Positions 11,944-28,817 of a stretch of 64,000 nt of DNA are shown piece by piece. The position numbers were made by a program, and so were the translations under genes. This stretch comes from Stictocephala bisonia. Its lineage: Eukaryota; Arthropoda; Insecta; Hemiptera; Membracidae. The notes under the pieces were generated by a model that ran no database searches, was not told the DNA's origin, and saw only the letters and a program-made list of their open reading frames with translations. Every line of letters starts with the position of its first letter. The stretch's first letter is position 1. Location of the stretch: the NCBI GenBank assembly GCA_035578905.1, contig JAQJVL010000259.1, positions 785,556-849,555 of the forward strand, read 5' to 3'.

Positions 11944-12010
11944 GGCGCTGGATAGGCAATCTGACTACAGGACTCCTCCCACCGTGTATGTCAATTGCCT
12001 ACACAGCGCC
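11944..12010. repeat. Short GC-richer inverted repeat
   Basis: Arms GGCGCTGGATAGGCAAT and ATTGCCTACACAGCGCC pair at 15 of 17 positions around a 33-base loop. It may be a small hairpin or the residue of a MITE. I see no further extension of the arms. Confidence 0.45.
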
Positions 12011-13042
12011 TTGTCTTTAGTATTAATAAACGTGTCCAGTTTTAACAATACAAACATACTTGTATTGTTACTACCATCTGAACAACTGTTAAAAGGGATT
12101 TTCCTACTTAATAATTTATTAAGAAGACTATTAATATTTTATGTACTATTACTGTAACAATACTATTCTCTTTAATGTATGTTTTTAATACATTTGTATT
12201 GACTGCAATACCACTGTATTGTATGGGCAGGCAAATAGGTTGAATACCATTGTATATATGGGTGGGAGGTGGGTCAATACGAATGTATAAGTATATACAT
12301 ACACTGAAGAAACATATCCATTGGTAGAGTATACATTGAACTAGACATACACACGTTATAAATAGAATAAGCTGAGAATTGAATGATATAAGGTTTGGAG
12401 CACTCTTGTAAAGGTCAATTGTTGTAAATTTGTATCTATCTGTCTATTATATTCTTTTACAAAATCTATTGCAGTAGAAAAAGTTTAGCAAATATAATTT
12501 TTTTACTTTTTTAGTAAGATTAGTTTTGATTATTTAGATAATTTTCTTTTGTTTTAACTTTATTTCTTTCTCATTTATTATTCGTAATTTTATATTTGCA
12601 AGTGAATTACTTTAGTAACCAATCACATCTAAATATATAGTAAATAGTAACATTATCCCCACATAAATACACTTAACGTTTAATACTTTGTTGACTTCTT
12701 AACTTAAATGAAATACTTTAACCAATTCTTGCACCTCTGTAATATATAAATAGTAAAACATATTTATATGTAGGGTAAGAAATCGGTAGTGTAGAAAGAT
12801 GGCTACAAATCTGTGACCATTGACTTATATTTTTATATATTTCTAGAATATATATTATATTCAATAAAGATGATTATTTTTTATTAAACAAATATGTACG
12901 AGAATGGATCGACTAGTATTTAAAATTCTAAGGTGTTTGTTTAAACCATAATGAAAAGAATGTTACTAGCAACAAAAAGTTACAATTTTGAGCGGGTTGT
13001 AAACAGAATGAATGGAGCTGTTACATAATGTTAAACTAACTA
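12011..13042. other. Non-coding DNA, nothing firm
   Basis: AT-rich. The phrase GTGGGTCAATACG near 12270 recurs loosely near 27870 and 27940, so a degenerate low-copy repeat may be present, but I could not define its limits. Confidence 0.35.
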
Positions 13043-13126
13043 TAAAATGTGACTCACGTAGTAAGTTCGTAAAACTTGTAGTCAGAAGGGTAAGGTGTAA
13101 TAATAACGGGTGTTCCACTTTACATC
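13043..13126 (+). repeat. Interspersed repeat family E, copy 2
   Basis: Matches the reverse complement of 7688-7763 over about 80 bp (AAAATGTGACTCACGTAG and AACTTGTAGTCAGAAGGG, then TTCCACTTTACA), with a short insertion before the last block. The minus-strand frame across it is not evidence of a gene, because the other copy does not keep it open. Confidence 0.6.
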
Positions 13127-13604
13127 CTACGAAATTATCTGCACAGAATGTAGTATGATTTATTTTACTATAAATTAATAGCATACTAACATAATACAAG
13201 AAATTGTATACATGTATTTATTACTATTCTAAACAACTCGTCTGAGATACTATTGGGGAATATTCAAAATAGAGGTGAATGTTACTAGATAATGTATTAT
13301 AACATAAGTATAAATTGTGTTGTTATTTGAACATTTTGTACTTATACTTTATGCAATGGATTTAGGACTAATAAGGTTCTGACGAGTTGCCACGAGTACT
13401 GTGCTTGACATGAGACAAATAATAATTACTTTTTGAGCTAGAAATCAGTTTGAAGATACATTTTTAATTGGTTAAGATAATAGTTCATAAATAATGCGAT
13501 AGAAAATATGGTAACATTATGGAATAATAATGTAAAATTCACGATTACAACATTTTTACTCACTCTCAAATTCACAACATCAGAGAATTAGGTTATAAAA
13601 CAAG
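13127..13604. other. Non-coding DNA, nothing recognised
   Basis: AT-rich spacer between two repeat fragments; no gene seen. Confidence 0.4.
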
Positions 13605-13750
13605 TGCTGAAACGTGGCAACGATACAAGATGTACAGGCGTTTCTATGGTTACAGCTGGCTTACATCGTCACGCCATTGGTCGTAGCATTGCTATTCTCC
13701 TCACAGTTCCGAAATTTACTGTAAGAGCCCTAAGAAGTTAAGTCAGAACA
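13605..13750 (+). repeat. Interspersed repeat family D, copy 1
   Basis: Shares GCTGAAACGTGGCAACGAT, then TTTCTATGGTTACAGCTG, CTTACATCGT, ATTGGT and AGTTCC with 19476-19612. Its first 70 bases also match the reverse complement of 56431-56501. Class unknown. Confidence 0.6.
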
Positions 13751-14292
13751 TGCAATAAATAAACTATATTTAGTAATGGGATGTAAATTATTTCTGATGA
13801 AACGTAATACGGCAATTAAAAAAATATTTGAAATATTTTACAAATTAATACATATAGTTCTAGGCAAGGACTAAAGTTATATATACTGTCTGTTTGAGCA
13901 TATATTGAATCAAGATTAAATTGATTTTTAAACTTGAAAATCAGGTAAATGTATATAATTAAAGAACAGTTTTAAGTTTGGTATTTAATATTTAAAGTGT
14001 AATAGATTATTCATGTAAAATATTGTAACATTGTTTGTGTAATCAAAACAAGGAAACTATGCAATACACTTATCTATATAGCCTATTGAAATATGAACAT
14101 ACTTTCTTTCGTAAAGCACAATTTTCCAAATTTATCTATTTTATCGTAATAAATGTCATTACGTTGCCGGGAAAGTTTCATAACTTCACAAATAGAATAA
14201 TGCAAATGTTAAGGTAGATAACCCTTGATGTACTGGGAGTACAGAACTTATCTGTCTACATGTTGTCGGGTTGATCTGCGTATTTCACTGTT
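13751..14292. other. Non-coding DNA, nothing recognised
   Basis: AT-rich; a 60-codon frame at 14035-14217 has no recognisable domain. Confidence 0.4.
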
Positions 14293-14692
14293 TATTGATC
14301 CAGCTACTTGGTGAAAGTGTTGTGAAGATTTTAGTAGATAGGCTCCACACTAGGTCCACTTAATACTGACACGGCGTCTGCTCAATAGTTGCCTTCTACG
14401 TAGACGCTACTATTGAAGTTTGGGGTGTCAATTTGAATGGTAGTCAAGGTTCGGATGTTGTATAGGGAAGAGAACTAAGTGTCAGACCTGTCAGTTAGCT
14501 GAAAATCACACCAACACTACGTGGGTCAGATTCCACGTAAAGCTGTAGGTCCCCTAGATTCCATGGCTATTGGGCTATTAATAAATACCTCTTTCCGAGG
14601 AACAGTCGACCTTAGTTGGTAACAATGACTACACTCATCACACTCAATCTCCCATCATATTCGCCATATCTTGAAGATTAGTGTCTCACTAA
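14293..14692 (+). mobile_element. SINE family B copy, 5'-truncated head
   Basis: Collinear with 48106-48550 and with the inverted copies near 16.5 and 53.7 kb. It begins at the ATCCAGCTACTTGG block, missing the first part of the tRNA-like head. It then carries GGTCC, ACGGCGTC, TGGTAGTCAAGG, GGGAAGAGAACT, a conserved stem TACGTGG..CCACGTA, TTGGGCTATTAATAAAT, GTAACAATGACTACACTC and the tail CATATCTTGA. The body is non-coding. It is a SINE by the shared modular structure and the tRNA-like heads seen in better-preserved copies. Confidence 0.75.
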
Positions 14693-15004
14693 CGAATAAT
14701 AAATAATAATTATTATTGTTTTTACCATTTTCTTTTATACGTTTATATTACATAATTATTTAAATATTTTTTACAGCTTATAAATTGTTCTGAACAAGAC
14801 AAAACGTCAGTAAGAGGTTTAGTGAGTTCAATGAAGTTACATCATGGAGCCGGGATATAAAATTAATAAGGTAGAGATATACAGAAAAGCTCAAATCACA
14901 ATAATTGCTCCACGTAATTGAACTGAATCTCGTAAGTAGGCAGCTTCCCACTTGAAAGTCCTACTAGAACCTTTTTCCGGTTCGTAGTGCTTTAATAATA
15001 CAGG

Positions 15005-15006
<2 letters not shown>
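14693..15006. other. Non-coding DNA between a SINE and a TA microsatellite
   Basis: Begins with the AT-rich tail of the SINE. The rest shows no gene. Confidence 0.4.

Positions 15007-15052
<46 letters not shown>
15007..15052. repeat. (TA)n microsatellite
   Basis: About 22 uninterrupted TA units following AATACAGGAT. Confidence 0.95.
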
Positions 15053-15057
<5 letters not shown>

Positions 15058-16463
15058 AGTTAGCTTCGCTGCTAATATTTTACAATGGACTACAACATTT
15101 TGTTCTACCACTAAAGGATTGATTAGTTCAAAATTATTTATTACAAATAAAAAAAAAGTGGTAATATATTTTTAGCAAAATCTTCGTTTATTTTTATAAG
15201 ATAAATATTAATGTTTACGATTATTACATAACAATGTATGAAATATATTTTATTCCACGTATTTTATAGTCAACACTGAAAATAAAACATCAGTGGCACT
15301 TTCATTACGTAACAATTCTTGAGTTTTAGTTAACGTTTTTAATTTTATTTTGCACAAACTATCCTAAATAAGTTATGTTAAGCTAGCTACCACTTACTAA
15401 TTCTCACATATCTACCCACACATACACGGGCAGCGGTGACGAAAATTCCTACAAAAAATGTTTCTAGTGAGTCCTTTAAATTAAAATCTTTGTTCATTGT
15501 AAAACACGAGGTTTCCCCATGTTAATGTCGTATGAAGTTGTTACAACCAAGATAAACATTTTGTTAACCTAAGTGCATGAACAAAATTAAAAACAGTAAA
15601 ATTAAAAAAAGTAAATTTATATTATTATTAGTTCTATAGAAAGTATGTACGTAATATATATATTTAATGTTTTAGAAGTAGTGTAGTGTAGGCATTCATT
15701 TTATTTAAATAACAACTGTTAATAACATATTGAAAAATGCTTTTTTAGCTTGAGAGTATAAGAGAGGAAACGTGGTCGGGGATTAGGTGAGAGATAAATT
15801 TCTTTAACATTTATATTCCTTGGTTTTAAACAAATTAACAATTGTAAAAGTAAACCAATTTATTTGCATGGAAAGTAAAGGCGTTGATTAAATGGATTGA
15901 GTTGTAACACTGGCAGAGAAATTAAGAATCTTAAATCATTGACTTAGAACTCTTAAACTACATACATCTACGTATAACACAGTTATTAGTGCAATCGATT
16001 ATATATATACATTACAATAAGATAATTAATTATGGCCTAGCAATTTAATAGAGTAACCTTTAAATCTCCGTATTATAAAATAATTAAGAAAAGCATTAAA
16101 CAAAATAATCTTTTATTGCATGAAAGTGTTAATTTATTTGCGAACCTTATCATAACATGGTAATTATGAATGAATAAAAGATAATACATGACCATTATCA
16201 AATTAATATAGCACTTAAATTCAATGATCATTGTAATACATTTATACTTTCTACAATGTTTATGAAAAAAATAATAGATAAACCACCTCTTAGAAAAAAA
16301 AAAAAAAAACACAAATTAACAGAGTATATATTCACCTGATCTCTTGATGATTAGTTATAAAAAGACTATCATCAAATTTCGGAAAGTTACCAAACCTTGA
16401 ACAGGGATTATAAAATTCAGTATAAGTTCAAAAAGATTTTCTTTGTCCTATTCTATATTCATT
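15053..16463. other. Gene-free AT-rich DNA
   Basis: No repeat family, tRNA fold or plausible exon seen. An A-run lies at about 16294-16309, and a small stem TTGATGATTAGT / ACTATCATCAA lies near 16343-16375. Confidence 0.4.
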
Positions 16464-16872
16464 ACTAAGATCGTGGATATATGGGTGAATATAAGGTGTG
16501 AATGTGTAAATGAAAAAGTGTAGTCATTGTTACTATCAGAGTTTGACTTAGAAAGGACTATTTATTAATAGCCCGATATTAAGGCACCTAAGGGAACTAC
16601 AGGTTTACTTGAAATCCAAACCACGTAGTGTTGTTCTGATTTTCAGCTAACTGACAAGTCTGAGACTCAGTTTTCTTCCCCACACAATATCTTAACCTTA
16701 CCATCCAACATGGACACCCCAGACTTCTCTAGTAGTGTTCACGTCTTAGGCAACCATTAAGTGGACGCCGTTACGGTATTAAAAGATCGGGCCTATAACC
16801 TACCGCCTACAATCTCCTCAAAAGCTTGTCTCCAAGTAACTGGATTACAGCACTGCGCCACTAGTGTCGACT
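16464..16872 (-). mobile_element. SINE family B copy
   Basis: Inverted relative to 14293-14692, starting only about 1.8 kb after it. Reading the minus strand, the head contains GTCGACACTAGTGGCGCAGT with a box A-like TGGCGCAGTGC, and a box B-like segment AGGCCCGATC follows. The body motifs AGTCTGGGGTGTCC, GGTAAGG, GACTTGTCAGTTAGCTG and ACTACGTGG then appear in the same order as in other copies. Nearly full length. Confidence 0.8.
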
Positions 16873-17213
16873 ATTAGTTATTCTGATAATTTATTTTTTA
16901 ACACATAAAAGAGACATTCTGTAACGTAAAATGTCTCCTTTATCCCAGTAACACCATAAACTTATTTTAATATTCGGTCGATTTGAATTGTAGATGTATC
17001 AACGCACAAGGCTTACAGAACCATGTGAAATCATAAATAAACACTGTTTTGATTGTTCCCATCACAACGTAGTTCTAAGAACTTCGAACAGGAATTAGGG
17101 GTACAAGTAGTATTTATCTTTATTATTAGACTTAATTGTCAGTAAATGTCGCTTAAAAATATTTTTGAAAGTCAATTTCAAACATTAGGAACAACAATGT
17201 TTTGCCTGAACAA
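16873..17213. other. Non-coding DNA, nothing recognised
   Basis: AT-rich spacer after the SINE; no gene seen. Confidence 0.4.
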
Positions 17214-17236
17214 CCCCCCCCCCCCCAAAAAAAAAA
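17214..17236. repeat. C13-A10 homopolymer junction
   Basis: Thirteen C residues followed directly by ten A residues; isolated low-complexity sequence. Confidence 0.9.
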
Positions 17237-18596
17237 GGTCTTAACTTTCCAGCGGAGTTTTAAATCCCACAACACAACATTTATATCCTTAGGATTGATC
17301 ATGTCATATCGTATCCAAGCAATTTTATGAATCTTTAAATAAATTTAATAATTGTTCAAGGATTGTCAATAAATAAACCAAGAAGAAAATGAAATTTGTA
17401 TAATCCATTTAATTCTAAAGAAGTGAGAGCTTTATACTTTTAAACACATGTTAAATATACAATATTGCTTAAATCCTTAGAAATCCTAACAGTAGATTTA
17501 CAAGTTAGGCTATTGCGAGTAAATTTAGGACATTTGGAGCTTAAAATGAACAATGGATATAAAGATTTTCCTAATTAATACATTATCACTTGCGGCTTTT
17601 TATTCATTGTACAGAATATAACATATTTGAAAAATTCTGCAAGTAAAACATATAGTTTTTCTCTTGATGTAAATATTATTACTTAGTCCATTATGAGGGT
17701 AAAAAAATATAAATTACCTCATAAATTATCGAAACTAAAATTTGCTGGCCCACATATTCTGCGCAGTGAATTTAATAATATTTACCACTTGACTCACTCT
17801 TATAAAACATGTTTTATGACTTTGACATTATAATGTTATTCCATACATTCAGTTTTGGCTTTTTATTGCTAAATACCACTACGAAGTTTATTGTTGTACA
17901 ATTAAAATTGACATCATCATTCATTTTAATCGCATGCTTTTGACTATTATATGCGTATTCCAGTAAAAACTTGCTTGTACATTGTTTTTGAAAATTAATT
18001 TTTATTAAACTATTTTTCTTCTATCTGCTTTGGCTTCGAGGAATTAATTGACGCATAACTCTTAACAATAAACTAACCATTAAATTTCTCTTTTTATGGC
18101 CACTATAGTAATTTTATATGAGGCATTTTAGAGGCACTAAAATAATAGTTACTACTGATATATCTTAAGTTATAATATTAGCCTAGCAGTATAAATTAAA
18201 AACAAAACTTATTTCTCGTACTTTATCACAAAACGCAATTACAGCCAACCTTTTTTTATTGATTTTAAGGTTTGCCTAAATATCTATAGGTGTATACATT
18301 CTACTTTTATTACAGAACCTTTGTTAATATATTAAGTGCTTGTTTTGTTAATTTAAGGTACGGATTAAAAATATTAATTTATCGCTACCATTCAACTGTC
18401 TTGGTGCTACAACCCTTTATCGCGAACAATAAAAGTTGCCATTTTACAGCATTGAGACGCTCTTTTACGGAAAGATAAGGACTGACACTGTCATCAGTTA
18501 GAATGGCGTAGATAAGGACTAGTAGCTCTTCAATAGAAAAAGGGACATTGAAACTTTTTGTACCCAGGGAAATAAATATTTTTTGTAAAAATGAAC
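17237..18596. other. Gene-free AT-rich DNA
   Basis: Nothing convincing. A 75-codon minus-strand frame at 18385-18612 overlaps the possible transposon end described in the next entry and has no domain I recognise. Confidence 0.35.
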
Positions 18597-18616
18597 AACT
18601 TTTACTGAGCACCCGA
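18597..18616 (-). repeat. Possible solo end of a TACAGGGTGT-type transposon
   Basis: On the minus strand the sequence GGGTGCTCAGTAAAAGTTGT is close to the start of the 1741 element (GGGTGTTCGGTAAAAGTGTT). The expected TACA in front is not intact and I could not find the partner end, so this may be a decayed single TIR. Confidence 0.35.
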
Positions 18617-19475
18617 AATAAACAATAATGTTAAAATAATTTTAATCATACTTTTATTTGATGTTCATTTTATTAAAATTCATATTTATTTATTAGAAGT
18701 TAAAAATCATATTTTCTAAGAAGGTTTCTAATTATTTCAATAATATTTAAAACCATATAAAAAAATAATTATTCTATTTGTATATATAAATAATAATAAT
18801 TGAAAGATGTTGAAACTTAAAATACGTAAATATTTTTGCTGTCACATAACATCATTTTTTGTATTCAGTGATACCACATGTGCTAAAATGAAGCTAGCCA
18901 CATAACGTTATATGAAACTAGTGACGTTATAAATAAAATAATACATAATCAATATTACCTATTCAACAATCATATAAACCAGCAATATAGTTTTGATATT
19001 AATTAGCCATCTTATGGAAGGGAAACTTAGGTGGTTAGAGACCCTAAAAACATTTATATCTAGCAGACTATTAAAAATTATAGTCCGTTGGAAATAATAT
19101 ATCGGAAGTGACAAAAATAGTAAGATATAACATGGAAATACATGAAATAAACAACGGGAAAGTATGGCTATAATTTATTTAATAAATATCCCGTCTTAAA
19201 ATTAGCACGCTTAGTGGAATTTTATTGCAGCTCTGACGAGCGGTGTTGCCAAGTGTACTACGTTTGCCATACGACACAGTAAGTACATTTTTGAGGCATA
19301 AATTTGCTTGGAGATTTTTAACTAATTCAAACAATATTTTAACAATACGGTAAGAATAGTCTTTAAACATTGCTAAACATAAAGGAAAAAGGCAACATAA
19401 AAACGAAAGTCCACAATAATAATACAATTTCACATAATCAAACAATTAAATTATAAAAACAGGTGCATTAAAGAA
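18617..19475. other. Non-coding DNA, nothing recognised
   Basis: AT-rich; an 88-codon minus frame at 19179-19445 is hydrophobic by composition and has no visible motif. Confidence 0.4.
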
Positions 19476-19612
19476 TTGAAACCTGGTAAACACAAGACGT
19501 AAAGGCGTTGCTATGGTTACAGCTGTCTTACATCGTTATTGGTTCTAGCACTTCCAAACCCCACGTAGTTCCAGAATTTGCTGCAAGAGCGCTCTGAAAT
19601 GACGTCTGAACA
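19476..19612 (+). repeat. Interspersed repeat family D, copy 2
   Basis: Matches 13605-13750 in order and orientation: GAAACCTGG, AAGACGTAAAGGCGTT, CTATGGTTACAGCTGTCTTA, CATCGTTATTGGT, AGTTCC, TGCAAGAGCGC. It has a small deletion relative to copy 1. Confidence 0.6.
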
Positions 19613-21210
19613 TTAAATTATAACTGTCCTAATAAAAAGAAAGAGGCATTCCACAGTTGCATCTGCCTAAAAACTTTTAGGCAGATAAACTAGGCAGACA
19701 ACTAGGAATATTTCTACCTTGCAGATGGTAAACATAAATACTGCATGTAAATAAGTGCATATTATTTTTTAAATTCTATGTTATTACACCAAGTTTCTAT
19801 TTAAGTTACATCTGGGATTTAATTCTCACATTATTTATCAAGTTAAAAAGAGTTACCTGTCAAGTGTAAATAATTTCGGTGTAGTAAACACAAGTGCAAT
19901 AGTAAATAATATACAATATGAATAAATTCAATTAGTTAAAATACATTAAGCTTGGAAAACTAATAATCTATTAAGTTATTAAGCACAAGTGGAGCTCAAG
20001 TGGTAAATAGCCAAGACTCACATTATTTGAATGGTATCTCTTAACTATAACAGCTTCCTTCTCACTACTCGAGTCACAGTGGTGTCTCTATCGGTCAGTG
20101 ACATAATAACCTTAATAAATTATAATCTAGATCTAAGTTGGAATAGGAAAAGAAACCCATTAGAGAAACAAACCGAACACATTCCGAATACATTATAAAG
20201 GTACGTCCTCGTTGAAGGTTATCAATTTGATTGTGAAATATCGGTTTTTAATGATCAGTTACGTATGAGAACATTTTCCTTTTTGTAATATCGAGGAACA
20301 CATTATTAATAATTGTTTTAAAATATTTAGTTGTATCATACTTAAAATTTCAAACCTTTAAGTTGAATTTGATTGAATTGAGATCAGTTGACAAATAAAC
20401 TCACCACTTGCCATTTATTTTACTCTGAAAACAGTATTTAAGTGCAATTTTATCTTGCAGTCAACAATTATACAAACCTAAATGTTGTACATTTATTTAC
20501 TGTATGAAAATTTATATGTAAAACTTAAGCCAAAAAATTAATCGTACATTAAAAATGATTTACTATGAAGCTATTTTCTTTTAAAACTATTTAGAACAAA
20601 ATTGTGCTAAACAATTTGTTGCTATTCTGATGTAATTTAACTCAAATAATCTGAGTGATTTGCTATTTACCATCAGTTTCAATTAATCTTGATAACTTGA
20701 TAGCTGTTTGCTTTTCTAAGTAGACACTCGTTACAACTGATTGAATTTCTTTCCAAATAAATGTTCAATGTTCTACTTTTTTTAAATCTATCGCTAATAA
20801 ATGGTTGATCAATACTGAATAAGTAACTGGGCTGAGGAACACGACGTGGAGTTAGCAAAAATAAGGAAGTAAGTGATTCAACTTACATACAATAACTTAT
20901 GTACAAATGTAGTTAGGTGTATGTATATTATTTTATATTTAGAAATATTCGTAATGAGAGTTATAGTTATGAACTTAGAGTAAATTACCAGAGTAAAATG
21001 TAGCAATGTTAAAAAAAACCTACACATTCTTGGAAATGGTGAAATAAAGAAAATATTTTTTAAGATGACCATTAGCAGAGATAGTAATAAATATTGTTGA
21101 GAACAACCAAAGTACGTGTAAACTACAGACACAGCTAAGATAAAAATAATAAAGAAGCAGTTGTACAATTAAACACATTTAATCCATGAACCTGCGCACC
21201 AAACTGAAGG
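19613..21210. other. Gene-free AT-rich DNA
   Basis: A small stem (CTGCCTAAAAACTTTTAGGCAG, near 19663-19684) and scattered AT-rich repeats only. The 96-codon minus frame at 20878-21168 is a hydrophobic chance frame. Confidence 0.4.
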
Positions 21211-25573
<4,363 letters not shown>

Positions 25574-25767
25574 TGACTGCAGTCCGAACCTTAAACACCA
25601 TCCAACATTTACTCTCCAGATTTATTTAGTAGTGTCCACGTCGATGGCAACCATTGAGCGGACACCATGTACGATCAAGAGGACCGAGTCTAGAACCTAT
25701 AACCTAAAATCTCACGACACTTAGTCCCCAATTATCTGGATTACATCATTGCGCCACCAGTGCCGAC
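25574..25767 (-). mobile_element. SINE family B copy, head half only
   Basis: Reading the minus strand: GTCGGCACTGGTGGCGCAAT, box B-like AGGTTCTAGACTCGGTCC, then CGCTCAATGGTTGCCATCGA, CGTGGACACTACTAAAT and AAGGTTCGGACTGCAGTC, where it stops. The conserved core and tail are missing. Confidence 0.75.
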
Positions 25768-27033
25768 ATATAAATAATGTTCATTTTGTACTGTTCTTAA
25801 CCCTTTAACCCGTCTGAAGAAGTTCCCACAAAGATCAATTAGTCTTTGGGGTATCATTGGATTAAGGACAACGAGAAGAATGTATTCTTTTAAAAAACAA
25901 TAAATCCTATATTTACTGTAAAAACCAGTGAATTACAGTATGTCAGTTACAATTCGATACATTATAAACTATTTTGTGATGTGATATTTAATTTTCAATA
26001 CGTGAGTTAAGTTTGTATTTATCTGGACACGTTTTTTCAATCACATAGGGATATACAGCATCTGTAGGTAAAGTCATAAAAGCTCTCAAATTTTTAAAAA
26101 ATTTGGCAAAATCACACTTACAACAGTTAAGAAAATAAACTGTTATTTATCTCCTTAAGTTAGATAATTACACTTAAGCATCTCTTATCTGAAACAATTT
26201 ATTTTCTCATATCTCTCTATATTCCACAAATATAAGAGAGCCACTTTATTGCCCATGGTTTTCAAGTACTTTCATTTATACATTTGCAATTCAAATCGAC
26301 CGAATATTAATGAAATTTGACAACGTTATAAGACAGAGTTATTTCGTAACATATTTTTGACTATGTTTTAGAAGAGATGATAAGAACTAAACGAGTAAAC
26401 AGAGTGTTTGTTAACTTAATCTTATTCACTTATGAAACACACCATATCTTTGATAGTTTTATTTTAGTTTTGTTATTCGTTATTATAATCAATTTTCCCC
26501 AACAGAAATGTTCTGCTATACTTATTATTTTTAGCAGAATATAATAAAAATATTTTAAACTTCTATATCGAGGAAGTTATGATACTTGACATACAGCATT
26601 TATAAAGTTACATTTATAGTAACTCGTTTATTTATTTTAAAATGTTTAAATTTGATGGCTATTTACTTAAATCCTTGTTTTTGAGTATTCGAATTACGTT
26701 TAATTAATTTTAAAAATATTAATACATTTGTTTATATTATTACTTAAATGTCGAGGCAACGGTTACAAATATAAAAAGGGTTTTCCATGTATTAAACAAT
26801 AGTTTTAAAAATAATTTTTTATTTCATATAGTTATGAATACACTTATATTAAATATACTTGTCTACCTAATTAAGGTTACTTTAAATACTTTATGTATCA
26901 ATATATCCAGCACAATATGGTGATGAATTGTGTTATACGACGAACTTGGCGTTGTATGTAGATTAAAAGTTCTAAGTCATTGATTTAAGATGTTTAATTA
27001 CTCTGACATTGCTACACCAAAATCCATTTAAGC
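25768..27033. other. Gene-free AT-rich DNA
   Basis: Nothing recognised. Confidence 0.4.
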
Positions 27034-27270
27034 TTTACTTTACTTTGCACGTAAGTAAATTGTTTCACATTAACGATTCTTACTTTACTTTGCACGTAAG
27101 TAAATTGTTTCACATTAACGATTCTTACTTTACTTTGCACGTAAGTAAATTGTTTCACATTAACGATTCTTACTTTACTTTGCACGTAAGTAAATTGTTT
27201 CACATTAACGATTCTTACTTTACTTTGCACGTAAGGAAATTGTTTCACATTAAGGATTATTACTTTGATT
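27034..27270. repeat. Minisatellite, 45-bp unit, about five copies
   Basis: The unit contains ACTTTGCACGTAAGTAAATT and GTTTCACATTAACGATTC. Four copies are essentially identical; the fifth has GTAAGG and AAGGATT variants, and a partial sixth follows. Because 45 is a multiple of three, both strands keep an open frame (a 15-residue repeat on each). This is a consequence of the period, not evidence of a protein. Confidence 0.95.
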
Positions 27271-28817
27271 CAAAGCAAGGATATTAATAAACGATGTTAT
27301 GCCATTCTCTTAGTGAGTACCCTCTTATGAATACAAACTAAATAAGTTTATTTTCGTAATAGATGTTATAACTAACAAAAAGTTAACGTCCTTATTACAC
27401 AAGTCAAGATGTTCAGTATTTTTTTCTTGTTTTCAAAACTCTGATTGTTTATCGTGCAGGTTGTTTTATTCTATAAACTAAAAATTACAAAATTTGTGGA
27501 CATTACATATATTTTGGTGCAAACTTAATTAGTTTGTATTTACACTCTAGGCCTTATTGCTGAATTGATAGAAACTAATTACGAAGAGCAGATTGTTATT
27601 TTCAGTTTTTTAAATTTTATCTGTTAATATTATTACTACTATCTTTAATACTAATACTCTGATTAGTAAACATATGTTCACCAATTAATAGAAACTAAAC
27701 AAAATTAAAATAAACACACCAATTAAATAAACACGCCTCTAGGGTTAATGATTCATGTTTTGGTCAGAAAAATTTACCTAACGATTTTTGGGGAGTTGCA
27801 AAACGTTACATTTGACTAAAATTTTAAACATAACTTCAAAATAAATACCACTGTACGTGCATGAGAGGGTCAATACGATTCTACGTGTTTGAAAAAGTGG
27901 GTGGGCCAATAATACCAATACAATGTGTATAGGATGGTGGGTGGGTCAGTAGCAGTGAACGTGTATGGGTGAGGGTGGTTGGAAAATCATACTTGAAAGA
28001 AAAGAAAACTAGCTTAAGAAACAGTGTTAAAGTCTAATTAGCTTATGAAGTTCTAGTGAAATAATGACCATGATGAGGCTAATTAATGTTCACCATCTGA
28101 TTTATTTATTTACACATCCAACAACAAAAACGTCAATATACTTAAACAACTATAAAGTGATTTTTTCTCTATAAATCTGAGACTAATTAAGGCAATATCA
28201 TAATTAAATCCAACAGTGAACATGAGAAAATAGAACATGCCAGTAAATATCAGAATTCAATAGAATTAAATTGTTCAATATCTAGGTATTACATTGTTGC
28301 AGAGATAACAAAAAGACTGAACATACATTTTGGATTAAGGTATTTACTGCCAATATTCCTACAATGAGGTGGTTGGTGGTACGACAGTCTTTAAGGTGTT
28401 AGCTATCAGTTGTGAAAAACAAATTAACAATTTCAACTTTACAATTAAAATAACAATTATAATAACTGTTCCAACTGCAACTTTTCATATTTATCATTCA
28501 TGTTGAATCAAAGTTATATATTTAAAAAAAATAACAAAAATCCCTTAAAATAAATATAAAAATAATTATTACGTTATTTTGGATCTAATAGATACTTGGA
28601 TATGTTTTCTATCCTGATTAATTTCTATTGCCTTTTTATTAATTTATTGGTTGAGATAATATGTTTTACATACAGCTTTGAAGTTCTTTTAAAAACTTGT
28701 ACATTATACAAACGATTAATGAACATATTAACTTAAAGTTTGATGAGAATAGTTTTCCAGGTTTAATTTATTATTTAAAACAGATTCGGCTGTAAAAACA
28801 AAAAATGCAGTACTTAC
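27271..28817. other. Gene-free DNA with loose GTGGGTGGG repeats
   Basis: Mostly AT-rich. At about 27855-27985 several degenerate G-rich units (GTGGGTGGGYCAATA-like) recur with CGTGTATG phrases. Nothing coding. Confidence 0.35.

Noticed and set aside
27009..27287. Repeat protein encoded by the 45-bp minisatellite
   Set aside because: Open on both strands because the period is divisible by three; no start context, domain or flanking coding sequence.
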